DNA from: Gordonia sp. KTR9
GTDB lineage: Bacteria > Actinomycetota > Actinomycetes > Mycobacteriales > Mycobacteriaceae
Assembly (NCBI RefSeq): GCF_000143885.2
Contig: NC_018581.1
Location: 4,774,001-4,838,000, forward strand
DNA length: 64,000 nt
Direction of reading: 5' to 3'
Part shown: piece by piece, positions 27,044-35,577 of the stretch
Numbering within the stretch: the stretch's first letter is position 1
How the letters are laid out: every line of letters starts with the position of its first letter
Program-made: the position numbers and the translations under genes
The notes under the pieces: generated by a model
Seen by the model: only the letters and a program-made list of their open reading frames with translations
What the model was told of the DNA's origin: nothing
Database searches by the model: none

Positions 27044-29371
27044 TCAGGCCGCGGTCCACTGCGCGTCGGAAGCGGCTTCCAATGCCTGCGCGACGATCTC
27101 CGCCACGTCCGCCATGGGGCGGACGTCGAGGGCGTCGAGCACCTCGGCCGGCACGTCGTCGAGGTCGGGTTCGTTGCGTTGCGGGATGAAGATGGTCTTC
27201 AGCCCGTTGCGTTGTGCGGCAAGCAGTTTCTGCTTGACCCCGCCGATCGGCAGGACGCGCCCGTTCAGCGTGACCTCGCCGGTCATACCGACATCGCTGC
27301 GAACCTGGCGTCCCGTGGCCATCGACACCAGCGCGGTGACCATGGTGACGCCGGCACTCGGACCGTCCTTCGGCACCGCTCCGGCCGGAACGTGCACGTG
27401 GATGGTCTTGTCGAGCGCCTTCGGGTCGACGCCGAGTTGTTCGGCGTGTGCCCGCACGTACGACAGGGCGATCTGTGCGGACTCCTTCATCACGTCTCCG
27501 AGCTGGCCGGTCAGCTTCAGACCCGGCTCACCCTCGGTGGCGTTCACCTCGATGAACAGGACGTCGCCACCCATTCCCGTGACCGCGAGACCCGTTGCGA
27601 CACCGGGGACCGCCGTGCGCTCCGCCGATTCCGGCGTGAAGCGCGGACGGCCGAGGTAGTCACGCAGCTCGGGCTCGTCGATGGTGACGGGCGCCGTCGC
27701 GGTCCCCTGTGCGAGGTTGGTCGCCGCTTTGCGGAGCGCCTTGGCCAGCAACCGTTCGAACTGTCGCACACCGGGTTCACGGGTGTAGTTGGCCGCGATC
27801 TCGCGCAACGCCGCATCCGTGACGGTCACCTCGTCGGGCGTCAGGGCCGCACGCTCGGCCTGCCGGGGCAGCAGGTAGTCGCGGGCGATGGCGACCTTGT
27901 CGTCCTCGGTGTAACCGTCGAGCGTGACGAGTTCCATGCGGTCGAGCAGGGCCGACGGGATGTTCTCGATGACATTGGCGGTCGCCAGGAACAGGACGTC
28001 GGACAGGTCGAGATCGAGATCGAGGTAGTGATCCCGGAAGGTGTGGTTCTGCGCGGGGTCGAGGACCTCGAGCAGCGCGGCGGCCGGGTCGCCCCGGTAG
28101 TCCGACCCCACCTTGTCGATCTCGTCCAGCAGCACAACGGGATTCATCGATCCCGCCTCGCCGATGGCCCGCACGATCCGGCCGGGCAGCGCGCCGACGT
28201 AGGTGCGGCGGTGACCACGGATCTCCGACTCGTCGCGCACACCGCCCAGGGCGACACGCACGAACTTGCGGCCGAGCGCCCGGGCGACGCTCTCACCGAG
28301 CGACGTCTTGCCGACGCCGGGTGGGCCGGCGAGCACCATGACAGCGCCGGACCCGCGTCCGCCGACGACCTGCAGGCCGCGTTCGGCGCGACGGGCACGC
28401 ACCGCCAGGTACTCGACGATGCGGTCCTTCACGTCATCGAGGCCGTGGTGGTCGGCGTCGAGGATCTCGCGAGCGCCCTTGACGTCGGTGGAATCCTCGG
28501 TGCGGGTGTTCCACGGCAGGTCGAGCACGGTGTCGAGCCAGGTGCGGATCCATCCGGTCTCCGGCGACTGGTCGCTGGCGCGTTCGAGCTTGCCCACCTC
28601 ACGGAGCGCGGCTTCGCGCACCTTCTCCGGCAGGTCGGCCTCTTCGACGCGGCCGCGGTAGTCGTCGGCTCCTTCGGGCTCGTCCTCGCCGAGTTCCTTC
28701 CGGATCGCGGCGAGCTGCTGACGCAACAGGAATTCCTTCTGCTGCTTGTCCATGCCCGCCCGGACGTCCTCGGCGATCTTCTCGGTCACCTCGGACTCGG
28801 CCAGGTGATCGCCGGTCCATTCGATGAGCCGGCGCAACCGCTCGGCGGTCACCGGCGTCTCGAGCAGCTCGCGCTTCTGTTCGTCGGACAGCCACGCCGC
28901 ATAGCCCGATGTGTCGGCGAGATCCGACGGCTCGGACATCTTGTTGACGGCGTCGATGAGCTGCCATGCCTCGCGGCGCTGCAGCATCGCCAGCACGAGC
29001 TTCTTGTACTCGCCGGCGAGTTCACGGTCTTCGTCGGTGGCGTCTACGGCGTCGACCTCGGTCACCTCGACCCACAGCGCGGCACCGTGGCCGGGTGTTC
29101 CGGTGCCGATCTGTGCCCGCTGTTCACCCTTGACGACAGCGGCGAGGCCGCCGCCCGGGATGCGTCCGACCTGGACGATCGAGGCGATCACACCATAGGT
29201 GGGATACCGGTCGTCCAGACGCGGCGCGACCAGCAGTTTTCCGGTCTCGCTCGCCCGTGCGGCGTCGACCGTGGCCTGGGCCGCATCGTCGAGCGGGATG
29301 GGCACGACCATGCCGGGCAGCAGGACGACGTCGGCGACGAAGAGAACCGGTAGTGAATATGTCTTCGACAT
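27044..29371 (-). CDS. lon: ATP-dependent protease Lon
   Basis: 775 residues from ATG 29371, with GGAGG 5 nt upstream. Domains: N-terminal substrate-recognition domain ([21 protein letters not shown]), AAA+ module with Walker A GPPGVGKT (about 350), Walker [11 protein letters not shown] and [16 protein letters not shown], and the C-terminal protease with PKDGPSAGV (catalytic Ser672) and [13 protein letters not shown] (Lys713/715; K715 by spacing). Full length for the family. It degrades misfolded cytosolic proteins. The promoter carries an HspR HAIR site overlapping an ECF-type -10, joining lon to the dnaK regulon as in Streptomyces; M. tuberculosis lacks lon, so this argues for a lineage outside the tuberculosis group. 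Confidence 0.97.
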   Translation of the reverse strand: MSKTYSLPVLFVADVVLLPGMVVPIPLDDAAQATVDAARASETGKLLVAPRLDDRYPTYGVIASIVQVGRIPGGGLAAVVKGEQRAQIGTGTPGHGAALWVEVTEVDAVDATDEDRELAGEYKKLVLAMLQRREAWQLIDAVNKMSEPSDLADTSGYAAWLSDEQKRELLETPVTAERLRRLIEWTGDHLAESEVTEKIAEDVRAGMDKQQKEFLLRQQLAAIRKELGEDEPEGADDYRGRVEEADLPEKVREAALREVGKLERASDQSPETGWIRTWLDTVLDLPWNTRTEDSTDVKGAREILDADHHGLDDVKDRIVEYLAVRARRAERGLQVVGGRGSGAVMVLAGPPGVGKTSLGESVARALGRKFVRVALGGVRDESEIRGHRRTYVGALPGRIVRAIGEAGSMNPVVLLDEIDKVGSDYRGDPAAALLEVLDPAQNHTFRDHYLDLDLDLSDVLFLATANVIENIPSALLDRMELVTLDGYTEDDKVAIARDYLLPRQAERAALTPDEVTVTDAALREIAANYTREPGVRQFERLLAKALRKAATNLAQGTATAPVTIDEPELRDYLGRPRFTPESAERTAVPGVATGLAVTGMGGDVLFIEVNATEGEPGLKLTGQLGDVMKESAQIALSYVRAHAEQLGVDPKALDKTIHVHVPAGAVPKDGPSAGVTMVTALVSMATGRQVRSDVGMTGEVTLNGRVLPIGGVKQKLLAAQRNGLKTIFIPQRNEPDLDDVPAEVLDALDVRPMADVAEIVAQALEAASDAQWTAA

Positions 29372-29383
29372 GAAACCTCCAGA

Positions 29384-29404
29384 GTTAAGTCTGACCGACT
29401 CAAC
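29384..29404. promoter_or_regulatory. HAIR operator (HspR site) upstream of lon
   Basis: On the minus strand GTTGAGT-CGGTCAG-ACTTAAC: 7-bp arms with the diagnostic 7-bp spacer, 11 of 14 positions as in CTTGAGT-N7-ACTCAAG. It lies 13-33 bp upstream of the lon start and overlaps the ECF-type -10 element at 29402-29405. Confidence 0.78.
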
Positions 29405-29428
29405 CCAGGTGGCAGGAATCTTGTTCCC
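29402..29428 (-). promoter_or_regulatory. ECF (SigH/SigE-type) promoter of lon: GGGAAC-N17-GGTT
   Basis: GGGAAC at 29428-29423 and GGTT at 29405-29402 on the minus strand, spacing 17 bp, the same architecture as upstream of dnaK. Transcription would start near 29395, giving a leader of roughly 25 nt that contains the Shine-Dalgarno. Confidence 0.6.
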
Positions 29429-29435
29429 GAGCGAT

Positions 29436-30062
29436 TTATGCCAGGAGCGAACGGGGCGCGGGCACCCACGCGAACCCGTCCGGATCGGTCAGTTCCACGG
29501 CGTCGCCGCCGATCACCAGCCGATGGGAACCCGAACCGCCCGCGGGAACACCCGCATCCTTGGCCGCGGCCTTGCGTCCGTACAGCGCGAGCTTGATCGA
29601 GCCGGGTCCGCTCTCGAACTCCACGTACTTCCGGCCGAAGCTCTTGGCCACGGCGAATCCGTGGCTCACGTAAAACTGTTTGGTGGCCGCGACGTCGTCG
29701 ACGCCGAGCAGCAGGACCAGATCGTCGACCTTACGTTCCGGCGCGCCGGTCGGCTTCTTCGACGATGTGGCGACCTTCCAGATCGTGCCGTCGGGCGCCT
29801 GGACCACGCCGCCATATCCCCAGAAGGACTTCTTGGCCGGTTTGAGGACGGTGGCGCCGGCGTCGATCGCCGGTTGGAGGAAGGAGTCGGCGACCGTCGG
29901 ATCGGCGACGACGAGCGAGACCACGAAGCCGCGGAAGCCCGTCGTCGGTGAATCTCCCGCGCGAAGGCGCAACCGGTCACCGAGTCCGAAAGCCTTGTCG
30001 TAGAACGTCTGTGCCGCCGCAATGTCGGAGACTTCGAGTGTGAGTGCGTTGATGTTCGTCAT
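29436..30062 (-). CDS. VOC (glyoxalase/bleomycin resistance) family protein, two modules
   Basis: 208 residues from ATG 30062. Two vicinal-oxygen-chelate modules: ALTLEVSDIAAAQTFYDKAFGLG (about 6-28) and LVLLLGVDDVAATKQFYVSHGF (about 118-139), each with the beta-alpha-beta-beta-beta pattern, ending VELTDPDGFAWVP. Such proteins include glyoxalases, dioxygenases and metal-free binding proteins; the metal ligands cannot be assigned with confidence here. Upstream of lon on the same strand, but lon has its own promoter in the 64-bp gap. Confidence 0.88.
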   Translation of the reverse strand: MTNINALTLEVSDIAAAQTFYDKAFGLGDRLRLRAGDSPTTGFRGFVVSLVVADPTVADSFLQPAIDAGATVLKPAKKSFWGYGGVVQAPDGTIWKVATSSKKPTGAPERKVDDLVLLLGVDDVAATKQFYVSHGFAVAKSFGRKYVEFESGPGSIKLALYGRKAAAKDAGVPAGGSGSHRLVIGGDAVELTDPDGFAWVPAPRSLLA

Positions 30063-30123
30063 GCTTCGACGCTAAGACGTCGAGCCGCCCGGACGCTTCT
30101 CGATTCCTGACCGGTCGCGAACC

Positions 30124-30306
30124 TCAGGTGAGTTCGACCGCGGCCCGGGCGGCGACCACGACGATCTGGGCGATCACCAACACCGCGACGGCGACGAGGA
30201 ACGCCGCGGTGGTGACCACGACGCCGGCCGCACCTCGCACTACGTCGGACATCGAGTGCAGCCACGGGACGGAAAGTCGGTGCGGCTGTGCGGTGTCGAG
30301 TGTCAT
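30124..30306 (-). CDS. Small single-pass membrane protein (60 aa)
   Basis: 60 residues from ATG 30306, with AGAGGA about 6 nt upstream. A soluble N-terminus (MTLDTAQPHRLSVPWLHSMS) is followed by a long hydrophobic stretch (GVVVTTAAFLVAVAVLVIAQIVVVAARAA). No family is recognised. A GC-rich 7-bp hairpin (ACCCCGG...CCGGGGT, 30333-30355) lies just upstream and may be in its leader. Real coding is supported by the ribosome-binding site and membrane-helix composition, not by homology. Confidence 0.6.
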   Translation of the reverse strand: MTLDTAQPHRLSVPWLHSMSDVVRGAAGVVVTTAAFLVAVAVLVIAQIVVVAARAAVELT

Positions 30307-30500
30307 GGGCGGTCCTCTGCGAGCAACGAGCAACCCCGGTCGGAGTGGCCGGGGTCACAACATGCAATCACAGGTGGGTACTTCTGTGCCAGAAAATCCC
30401 CAAGACCCGCGACGACGCGAAGTCACCGATGCCGGCCGTCCGAAACCTCTTCCGCCACGAAGTGCGGTAGAACCGAACCCACCCCCATCGAGGAGCCTGC

Positions 30501-30920
30501 ATGTCGATCGTCACGCCGACCACCACTCGTCAGCCGCTGGGCCGGGCCATTGCGCGGATCGCCCTGGGAGCCGTACTGGCGATCGCCGGCGTCGGCCATC
30601 TCACCGTCCAGCGCGAAGAATTCCAGGCGCAGGTGCCCGACTGGGTGCCGTTCAGCAAGGACTTCGTGGTGCTGGCTTCCGGCGGGGTCGAGATCGCTCT
30701 GGGCGCCGCGCTCATCGCGCTGCCCCGTCACCGCAAGGTGGTGTCGTGGATCGTGGCCGCGTTCTTCGTCGTCATCTTCCCCGGCAACATCAACCAGTAC
30801 GTCGAGCACATCGACGCCTTCGGCCTCGACACCGACGAGAAGCGACTGACGCGACTGTTCTTCCAGCCCGTCCTCGTGCTCTGGGCCATCGCGGCCGGTA
30901 CCGGCGAACGTCGCGACTAA
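30501..30920 (+). CDS. DoxX-like small membrane protein
   Basis: 139 residues from ATG 30501, GAGGAGCC upstream. Four membrane segments in the DoxX pattern: ARIALGAVLAIAGVGHLT, KDFVVLASGGVEIALGAALIAL, VVSWIVAAFFVVIFPGNINQYV and QPVLVLWAIAAG, with the GVGHLT and PGNINQY family-type motifs. DoxX proteins are linked to quinone-related redox processes and to oxidative-stress complexes in mycobacteria, but this short form is uncharacterised. Its last 4 bp overlap the convergent MFS gene. Confidence 0.85.
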   Translation: MSIVTPTTTRQPLGRAIARIALGAVLAIAGVGHLTVQREEFQAQVPDWVPFSKDFVVLASGGVEIALGAALIALPRHRKVVSWIVAAFFVVIFPGNINQYVEHIDAFGLDTDEKRLTRLFFQPVLVLWAIAAGTGERRD

Positions 30921-32389
30921 CCCGCCCGGGTCGCCGCATCCTGGCAGGCGGTGTCCATGCCCGCCCGCACCTGGGGCCGCACGTCGGTGCTCGACCGGAT
31001 CGTGCACGCCGCGACGAGCCCGCCGACCGCACAGAACACCGCGCAGATGTACATCGCCATGCGGAAACCGTCACCGAGCGGATCCCCGTGCCCCGCATCG
31101 ATCCCGGCCACGGCCGGCAGTACGGCCACCGCCAGCAGACCCGCGAGTCGCGCCACCGCATTGTTCACGCCCGACGCGGTTCCGGCGAGTTCGTCGTCGA
31201 CGGCGGCGAGTGCCGCCGAGGTGAGGGGCGCGACGGTCACCGTCATCCCGAGCCCGAACAGCAACACTCCCGGCAGGACGGCATCCACGTATCCCGAGCC
31301 GGGCTCGACCCGGGACATCAGCGCGAACCCGCCGGCCGCGATGAGCGGGCCGACCGTCATCGGCAGCCGAGGCCCGGTGCGCTGCGCGAGTCTGCCGACC
31401 AGCGGCGACCCGAACAGCATGATGAACGTGCTCGGGAACATCGCCGCGCCGGCCTCCAACGCCGAGTAGCCGAGACTCTGCTGCAGTTGCAGCGCCAGCA
31501 GGAACAGCGCACCACCGAGCGCCGCATAGACGAGGAGCGTCGTCAGGTTGGCGCCGGTGAACTGCGACGAGCGGAACAGTCCGAGCGGCAGGAGCGGCGC
31601 CGCGACCCGTGACTCGATCACCACGAAACCCACGAGCGACACGACACCGGTCACCCCGGCGGCGAGGGTTGCGCCGCTCCACCCGGTCGACGGCCCCTCG
31701 ATCAGCGCATAGATCACGCCGGCGAGACCGACGGTCATCGCGATCGCGCCCGCGATGTCGAGCCGGGCGTCGGACGGCGCGCCCCGCGATTCGGGCACGT
31801 GCCGGACCGCGATCCACAGCGCGCCCAGGGCGAGCGGCACGCTCAGCAGGAACGTCCATCGCCACGACGCCGCGTCGACGAGCCAGCCGCCGAGGAATGG
31901 TCCGAGCGCGGTGGTCGCGCCGGACATTCCGGCCCACAAGCCCACGGCAGCGCCCCGGTCGGACGGCTGGATCTCGGCGTTGATCAGCGCCAGACTTCCG
32001 GGGACCACGGCGGCCGCGGCGATCCCCTGCACGATCCGCGCGACGACGAGCAGCTCGACGGTCGGTGCCAGCCCGCACGCGACCGTCGCCACCGCGAACA
32101 CACCCAGACCACCTGCGAACACCAGCCGGCGCCCGTACCGGTCACCGGCGACGCCACCGATGAGCAACAGCGAGCTCAGCGTCAACAGATACCCGTCGAG
32201 CACCCACTGCTGACCACGCAAGCCCGTGTCGAGGTCACGCGCGATGGCCGGTAGTGCGACGTTGACGACGGTCCCGTCGATGAAGGCGACGCCCGAACCA
32301 AGGACCGCGGCGACGATCAACCATCGACCCGCCGGCGACGCGGCCGGCACCCCTCGGGACCCGGTCTCGGCCGAGCCGTGCTCACTCAT
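30917..32389 (-). CDS. MFS efflux transporter, DHA2 (14-TM) type
   Basis: 490 residues from ATG 32389. Typical EmrB/QacA features: GSGVAFIDGTVVNVALPAIARDLDTG in TM1 (motif D1), LLIGGVAGDRYGRRLVF (motif A), GIAAAAVVPGSLALINAEI and the motif C-like ATTALGPFLGGWLVDAASWRW in TM5, then about nine more helices. Proton-driven export of hydrophobic compounds across the inner membrane is expected; substrate unknown. No regulator gene is directly adjacent, unlike the second DHA2 pump at 60.8-62.4 kb. Confidence 0.92.
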   Translation of the reverse strand: MSEHGSAETGSRGVPAASPAGRWLIVAAVLGSGVAFIDGTVVNVALPAIARDLDTGLRGQQWVLDGYLLTLSSLLLIGGVAGDRYGRRLVFAGGLGVFAVATVACGLAPTVELLVVARIVQGIAAAAVVPGSLALINAEIQPSDRGAAVGLWAGMSGATTALGPFLGGWLVDAASWRWTFLLSVPLALGALWIAVRHVPESRGAPSDARLDIAGAIAMTVGLAGVIYALIEGPSTGWSGATLAAGVTGVVSLVGFVVIESRVAAPLLPLGLFRSSQFTGANLTTLLVYAALGGALFLLALQLQQSLGYSALEAGAAMFPSTFIMLFGSPLVGRLAQRTGPRLPMTVGPLIAAGGFALMSRVEPGSGYVDAVLPGVLLFGLGMTVTVAPLTSAALAAVDDELAGTASGVNNAVARLAGLLAVAVLPAVAGIDAGHGDPLGDGFRMAMYICAVFCAVGGLVAACTIRSSTDVRPQVRAGMDTACQDAATRAG

Positions 32390-32431
32390 CGGTTGTCGTC
32401 CATGTGTGCCCTCCGGACCTGGGTCGCGTAC

Positions 32432-32968
32432 CTACCCAGGGTCGGGGCCACCTCGCCCGCGCGCAAGCACATCGGCGAGCCCGTCGAACTGGTGGCCGCC
32501 CACCGGGTGCCGCTGCACCGTTGCCGCCGGGAGGAGCGCCGTGTTCAGATCCAGATGTTCGACGGGCACCACGTCGTCGTCGATGCAGTGGTGGAGGGAG
32601 AGAGTCAGCCCTTCGTGGCTCGGGAGCGAGTGGTCGGCCGGTACGTACTGGGGAACATCCCAGCCGTCCGGCCCCCAGTTCGGCATCGCGAGCAGCACAA
32701 CATTTCTCGGTTCTGGTACGCCGTCCGCCGTGAGGACGTGCAGCAGTACCGTCGCACCGAAGGAATGCGCGACGACGACATCATCGGCGCCCAACCCGGC
32801 GAGGTGTTCTCGGATCGGTCGAGCCCACGCCTCGATCGACATGTCGTCGTCGGAGAACCTCGGAATGTCGAGAGACGCACCAAAGGCAGCCGACAACGAG
32901 TCCGCGAGCGGCCCGTCCTCGACGTAACCGCCCGCACCGTGGATGAAGAACAGTCGACGCTGGGGCAT
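32432..32968 (-). CDS. Alpha/beta hydrolase (RBBP9/YdeN-like serine hydrolase)
   Basis: 178 residues from ATG 32968, GGAGA upstream. The small serine-hydrolase fold shows FFIHGAGGYVEDGPLADSL at the N-terminus, the nucleophile elbow VVAHSFGATVLLHVL (G/A-H-S-F-G, Ser near 69), DDDVVPVEHL for the acidic residue and a catalytic His in RHPVGGHQF. Length fits RBBP9-like esterases (about 180). Cytosolic; substrate unknown. 43 bp upstream of the MFS gene start on the same strand, so possibly co-transcribed. Confidence 0.85.
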   Translation of the reverse strand: MPQRRLFFIHGAGGYVEDGPLADSLSAAFGASLDIPRFSDDDMSIEAWARPIREHLAGLGADDVVVAHSFGATVLLHVLTADGVPEPRNVVLLAMPNWGPDGWDVPQYVPADHSLPSHEGLTLSLHHCIDDDVVPVEHLDLNTALLPAATVQRHPVGGHQFDGLADVLARGRGGPDPG

Positions 32969-33033
32969 GGGATCTCCTCGAAGTCGCGTTGGGTCATCAA
33001 GGTTGACTTCGGCGCGTGGCCGTTCTCATCGCC

Positions 33034-33441
33034 TCACCGTGCAGTCGGACCGCCCGCCTCCAGCAGCGACTTGAGCCGGGCGAGGTCCTTCTCCACCATC
33101 TGGGTGTCGCGGTCGAACTCGTCGTCGGACATGGCCAGCTGCCTGATGGTGAAGACCACCTCCGCGCCCTGCGGATGCGCCAGCACGCGCAGCGGGTTGA
33201 GCACGGTGTCCCCGGTGGGGAGCACGACCTCGTGGTCGACGACGCCGAGTGTGTTCCGCGGGACGAACCGTACGGTGGCGGTGCCCATCGGCGACTCGAC
33301 GAGGAGTTCGTCACCACGCCGGGTCACCTCCGACGTCGCCAGTCCTGCGGCCCACCGCGGCAGATTGTCGGGTTCGGCCGCGAAGTCGTAGACCCTCGCG
33401 GGCTCGGCGTTGATGACCACGCTCACATGCCGGCTGCGCAT
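33034..33441 (-). CDS. SRPBCC family protein
   Basis: 135 residues from ATG 33441. The START-like opening HVSVVINAEPARVYDFAAEPDNLPRWAAG and a C-terminal amphipathic helix (QMVEKDLARLKSLLEAGG) define a minimal ligand-binding SRPBCC fold. Neighbours on the same strand are the hydrolase at 32432-32968 and an ANTAR regulator upstream; gaps of about 60 bp allow one transcript. No catalytic residues are recognised. Confidence 0.85.
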   Translation of the reverse strand: MRSRHVSVVINAEPARVYDFAAEPDNLPRWAAGLATSEVTRRGDELLVESPMGTATVRFVPRNTLGVVDHEVVLPTGDTVLNPLRVLAHPQGAEVVFTIRQLAMSDDEFDRDTQMVEKDLARLKSLLEAGGPTAR

Positions 33442-33503
33442 GAGCCCAACCTAGCCGGTGCACAGTCGACGTAAAACGGCGCCCAGTCGACGGAAGACCG
33501 GGG

Positions 33504-34229
33504 TCAGGACGGCGAACCGTTTCCCGCCTCGACGGGCTCGGCGAGTTCCCGCTCGATGAGCTGTTCGGCGACCTTGGCCAGCGGCGTGTTGGTGTCCTGG
33601 GACAGCCGCCGGAGCAGCGCGAACGCTTGGACCGCGTCGATGCGGAAGCGGTACATGATCATGCCCTTGGCCTGGCCGATCACGTCCCGGCTCGCCAGAG
33701 CGCTCTGGAAATGCTGCTGCTGGCGCGCCGCTCGCAGCGCCAGTGCGGCATGGGTCGCGAACAGGAGCCCGATCTCCAGGGATTCCTCCCCGAACACGTC
33801 GGTCTCGTCGGAGAAGACGTTGAGCGCACCGATGGTTCCCTTGTCGGTGAACAGCTTGAACGACAGGCTCGAGCGCAGCGGCGTCTCGTCGATGACCCGG
33901 GCGGAGAACGCCGGGAACCGCTCGTCGCGACGGATGTCGTTGACGAGCACGGTGTGATGGTCCCAGGCGGCCTGCAGGCACGGACCCTCCCCGGTTTCCC
34001 GCTGGATCCGGTCGGCCTCGTTCATCAGCGGGTCGGTCGGCGCGAGTGTGTCGAAGTTCTTCTTCTGGTCGACGAGCAGGACACCCGCGTACCGAGCTCC
34101 GGGGACATGCTCGACGGCCCCGGCGGTGATGGAGTCCAGGACCCGGCCGGTGCTGTCTTCGATGCTCTCCGGCACCGCATGCATCTGCCGCGCCAGTTCG
34201 GCGATCTTGAAATGCACATCTGCGTCCAC
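33504..34229 (-). CDS. GAF-ANTAR antiterminator regulator
   Basis: 241 residues from GTG 34229, AGAGGTGA upstream. A GAF domain (about 20-165: AGAVEHVPGARYAGVLLVD, GEGPCLQAAWDHHTVLVND) is followed by an ANTAR RNA-binding helix bundle (about 175-230: ALASRDVIGQAKGMIMYRFRI with FALLRRLSQDTNTPLAKVAEQL). ANTAR proteins bind dual hairpins in nascent RNA to prevent termination; GAF-ANTAR forms are common in mycobacteria and respond to redox or small-molecule signals. Target RNAs are not obvious here; the hairpins listed in this window lack the ANTAR hexaloop arrangement. Confidence 0.92.
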   Translation of the reverse strand: MDADVHFKIAELARQMHAVPESIEDSTGRVLDSITAGAVEHVPGARYAGVLLVDQKKNFDTLAPTDPLMNEADRIQRETGEGPCLQAAWDHHTVLVNDIRRDERFPAFSARVIDETPLRSSLSFKLFTDKGTIGALNVFSDETDVFGEESLEIGLLFATHAALALRAARQQQHFQSALASRDVIGQAKGMIMYRFRIDAVQAFALLRRLSQDTNTPLAKVAEQLIERELAEPVEAGNGSPS

Positions 34230-34404
34230 CGGGCACTCACCTCTGCTTCGAGCGGCCGGTCGAGTCCGGCACGTCACGTGATCCTACAAAATCCATGGGC
34301 TGGTCATCGGGGTCCTTCGTTGCGCACCCGGTCGCGGATGGGTGTGGACTCCCTCGTTCTTTGAGACGATGAGGCCCTTACCCCGCCGTGCTGTGATCTC
34401 TACC

Positions 34405-35127
34405 ATGGGGCGGGTGATCAAACGCCTGAGTGTTTCCGTCCTCTGTGTCATCGCTGCGATCACGGGGGCGGTGGCCGTCGGAACACCGACCGCGCAGGCC
34501 GCACCATCGTGCTCCGACGTCGAGGTGGTGTTCGCGCGCGGCACCGTCGAGACGTCTCCGCCGCTGGGTCTCACCGGCATCTCCTTCGTCGAGGCCGTTC
34601 GCTCGCAGCTGCCGGGCAAGTCCGTCAGCTCCTACGGCGTCCCCTACCCCGCGAGCGACAAGTTCGACAATCGGCTGAAGTTCGCCCAGACGGTCGCCGA
34701 CGGCGTCCGCACCACGCAGAACCGCATCAAGTACCTGGCGGCGAAGTGCCCGGGTACCAAGGTCGTCCTCGGCGGTTACTCCCAGGGCGCCGTAGTCGCG
34801 GGATACTCCGTGCACGCGGGACTCGACCTGCCGGCGCGGTACGCCACCTACGACCGGTTCGTCCCGCCGCCGCTGCCGGCGAACATGGCCCGCAATGTCG
34901 CCGCGATCGTGCTCTACGGCGCCCCGTCGGATCGGTTCATCGACGACATCGGCGCTCCCCCGGTGAAGGTCGCCGCGCCGTACCGCAGCCGCACCGTTCG
35001 CTACTGCATCCCCGGTGACACCATCTGCGACGGAGCTCCGGTCGGCGGTCCCAACGCCCTGCACGTGCTGTACTCGGTGAACGGTATGACGCTGGAGGGC
35101 GCCCGATACGTCGCCCGGCGCGTCTGA
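34405..35127 (+). CDS. Secreted cutinase family esterase
   Basis: 240 residues from ATG 34405; GTG 34414 is an alternative. Sec signal peptide VIKRLSVSVLCVIAAITGAVAV with cleavage after AQA near residue 32. The mature enzyme has the cutinase fold: CSDVEVVFARGT at its start, nucleophile elbow LGGYSQGAVVAG (Ser126), and the Asp/His pair in CIPGDTICDG and ALHVLYS; conserved cysteines fit two disulphides. In mycolic-acid bacteria these enzymes (Culp) hydrolyse ester lipids at the cell surface or outside the cell. No regulator is adjacent. Confidence 0.93.
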   Translation: MGRVIKRLSVSVLCVIAAITGAVAVGTPTAQAAPSCSDVEVVFARGTVETSPPLGLTGISFVEAVRSQLPGKSVSSYGVPYPASDKFDNRLKFAQTVADGVRTTQNRIKYLAAKCPGTKVVLGGYSQGAVVAGYSVHAGLDLPARYATYDRFVPPPLPANMARNVAAIVLYGAPSDRFIDDIGAPPVKVAAPYRSRTVRYCIPGDTICDGAPVGGPNALHVLYSVNGMTLEGARYVARRV

Positions 35128-35146
35128 CCGGAGAAGCTCACACGGC

Positions 35147-35431
35147 TCAGAAGTCCGGCGCCGGCACGACTTTCGCGAAAGTCCTGCCGGCGTCGGACTT
35201 CTCCGCTTGATAGACGAGAGCGAGCTCGGCACGCTCGAAGTTGCGGAACCACTCGTCCCAGCTGATGTGCTCGAGGCACTCGTCGGCGGTCCGGCCGGTG
35301 AAGTCGATGCGGAGCACTCCGGTTCCGCCGACGCTTCTGACGTCGCGAACGCGCGCCGGCACACCCTGATGGGTGGTCACCCACTCCCGGATCTCGTCGT
35401 GATCGCGCGTCGTCTTGCAGTGAGACCCCAT
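35147..35431 (-). CDS. Small conserved hypothetical protein
   Basis: 94 residues from ATG 35431 with AGGAGA about 8 nt upstream. Conserved-looking features: TRDHDEIREWVTTHQGVPARV, TGVLRIDFTGRTADECLEHISW and WDEWFRNFERAELALVYQ. I recall similar small acidic proteins in many actinobacteria and haloarchaea without assigned function. No membrane segment or cysteine cluster. It lies tail to tail with the cutinase gene. Confidence 0.75.
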   Translation of the reverse strand: MGSHCKTTRDHDEIREWVTTHQGVPARVRDVRSVGGTGVLRIDFTGRTADECLEHISWDEWFRNFERAELALVYQAEKSDAGRTFAKVVPAPDF

Positions 35432-35577
35432 CGGTCGTCTCCTATCGTGCCGCACCGAACCCAGCCTTGGGCACCCCGGTTCTCCCGGTCACGACCAGCC
35501 CACTTCTCGGACTCCGGTGTCGTTCCCGCTCGCGAACCGCTCGTCGGTTCGGTGTCCTTACCCAACAAGCGCTTTGG

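Noticed and set aside
26873..29353. Plus-strand open frame of about 826 codons
   Set aside because: Antisense shadow of lon; composition and lack of motifs argue against coding.
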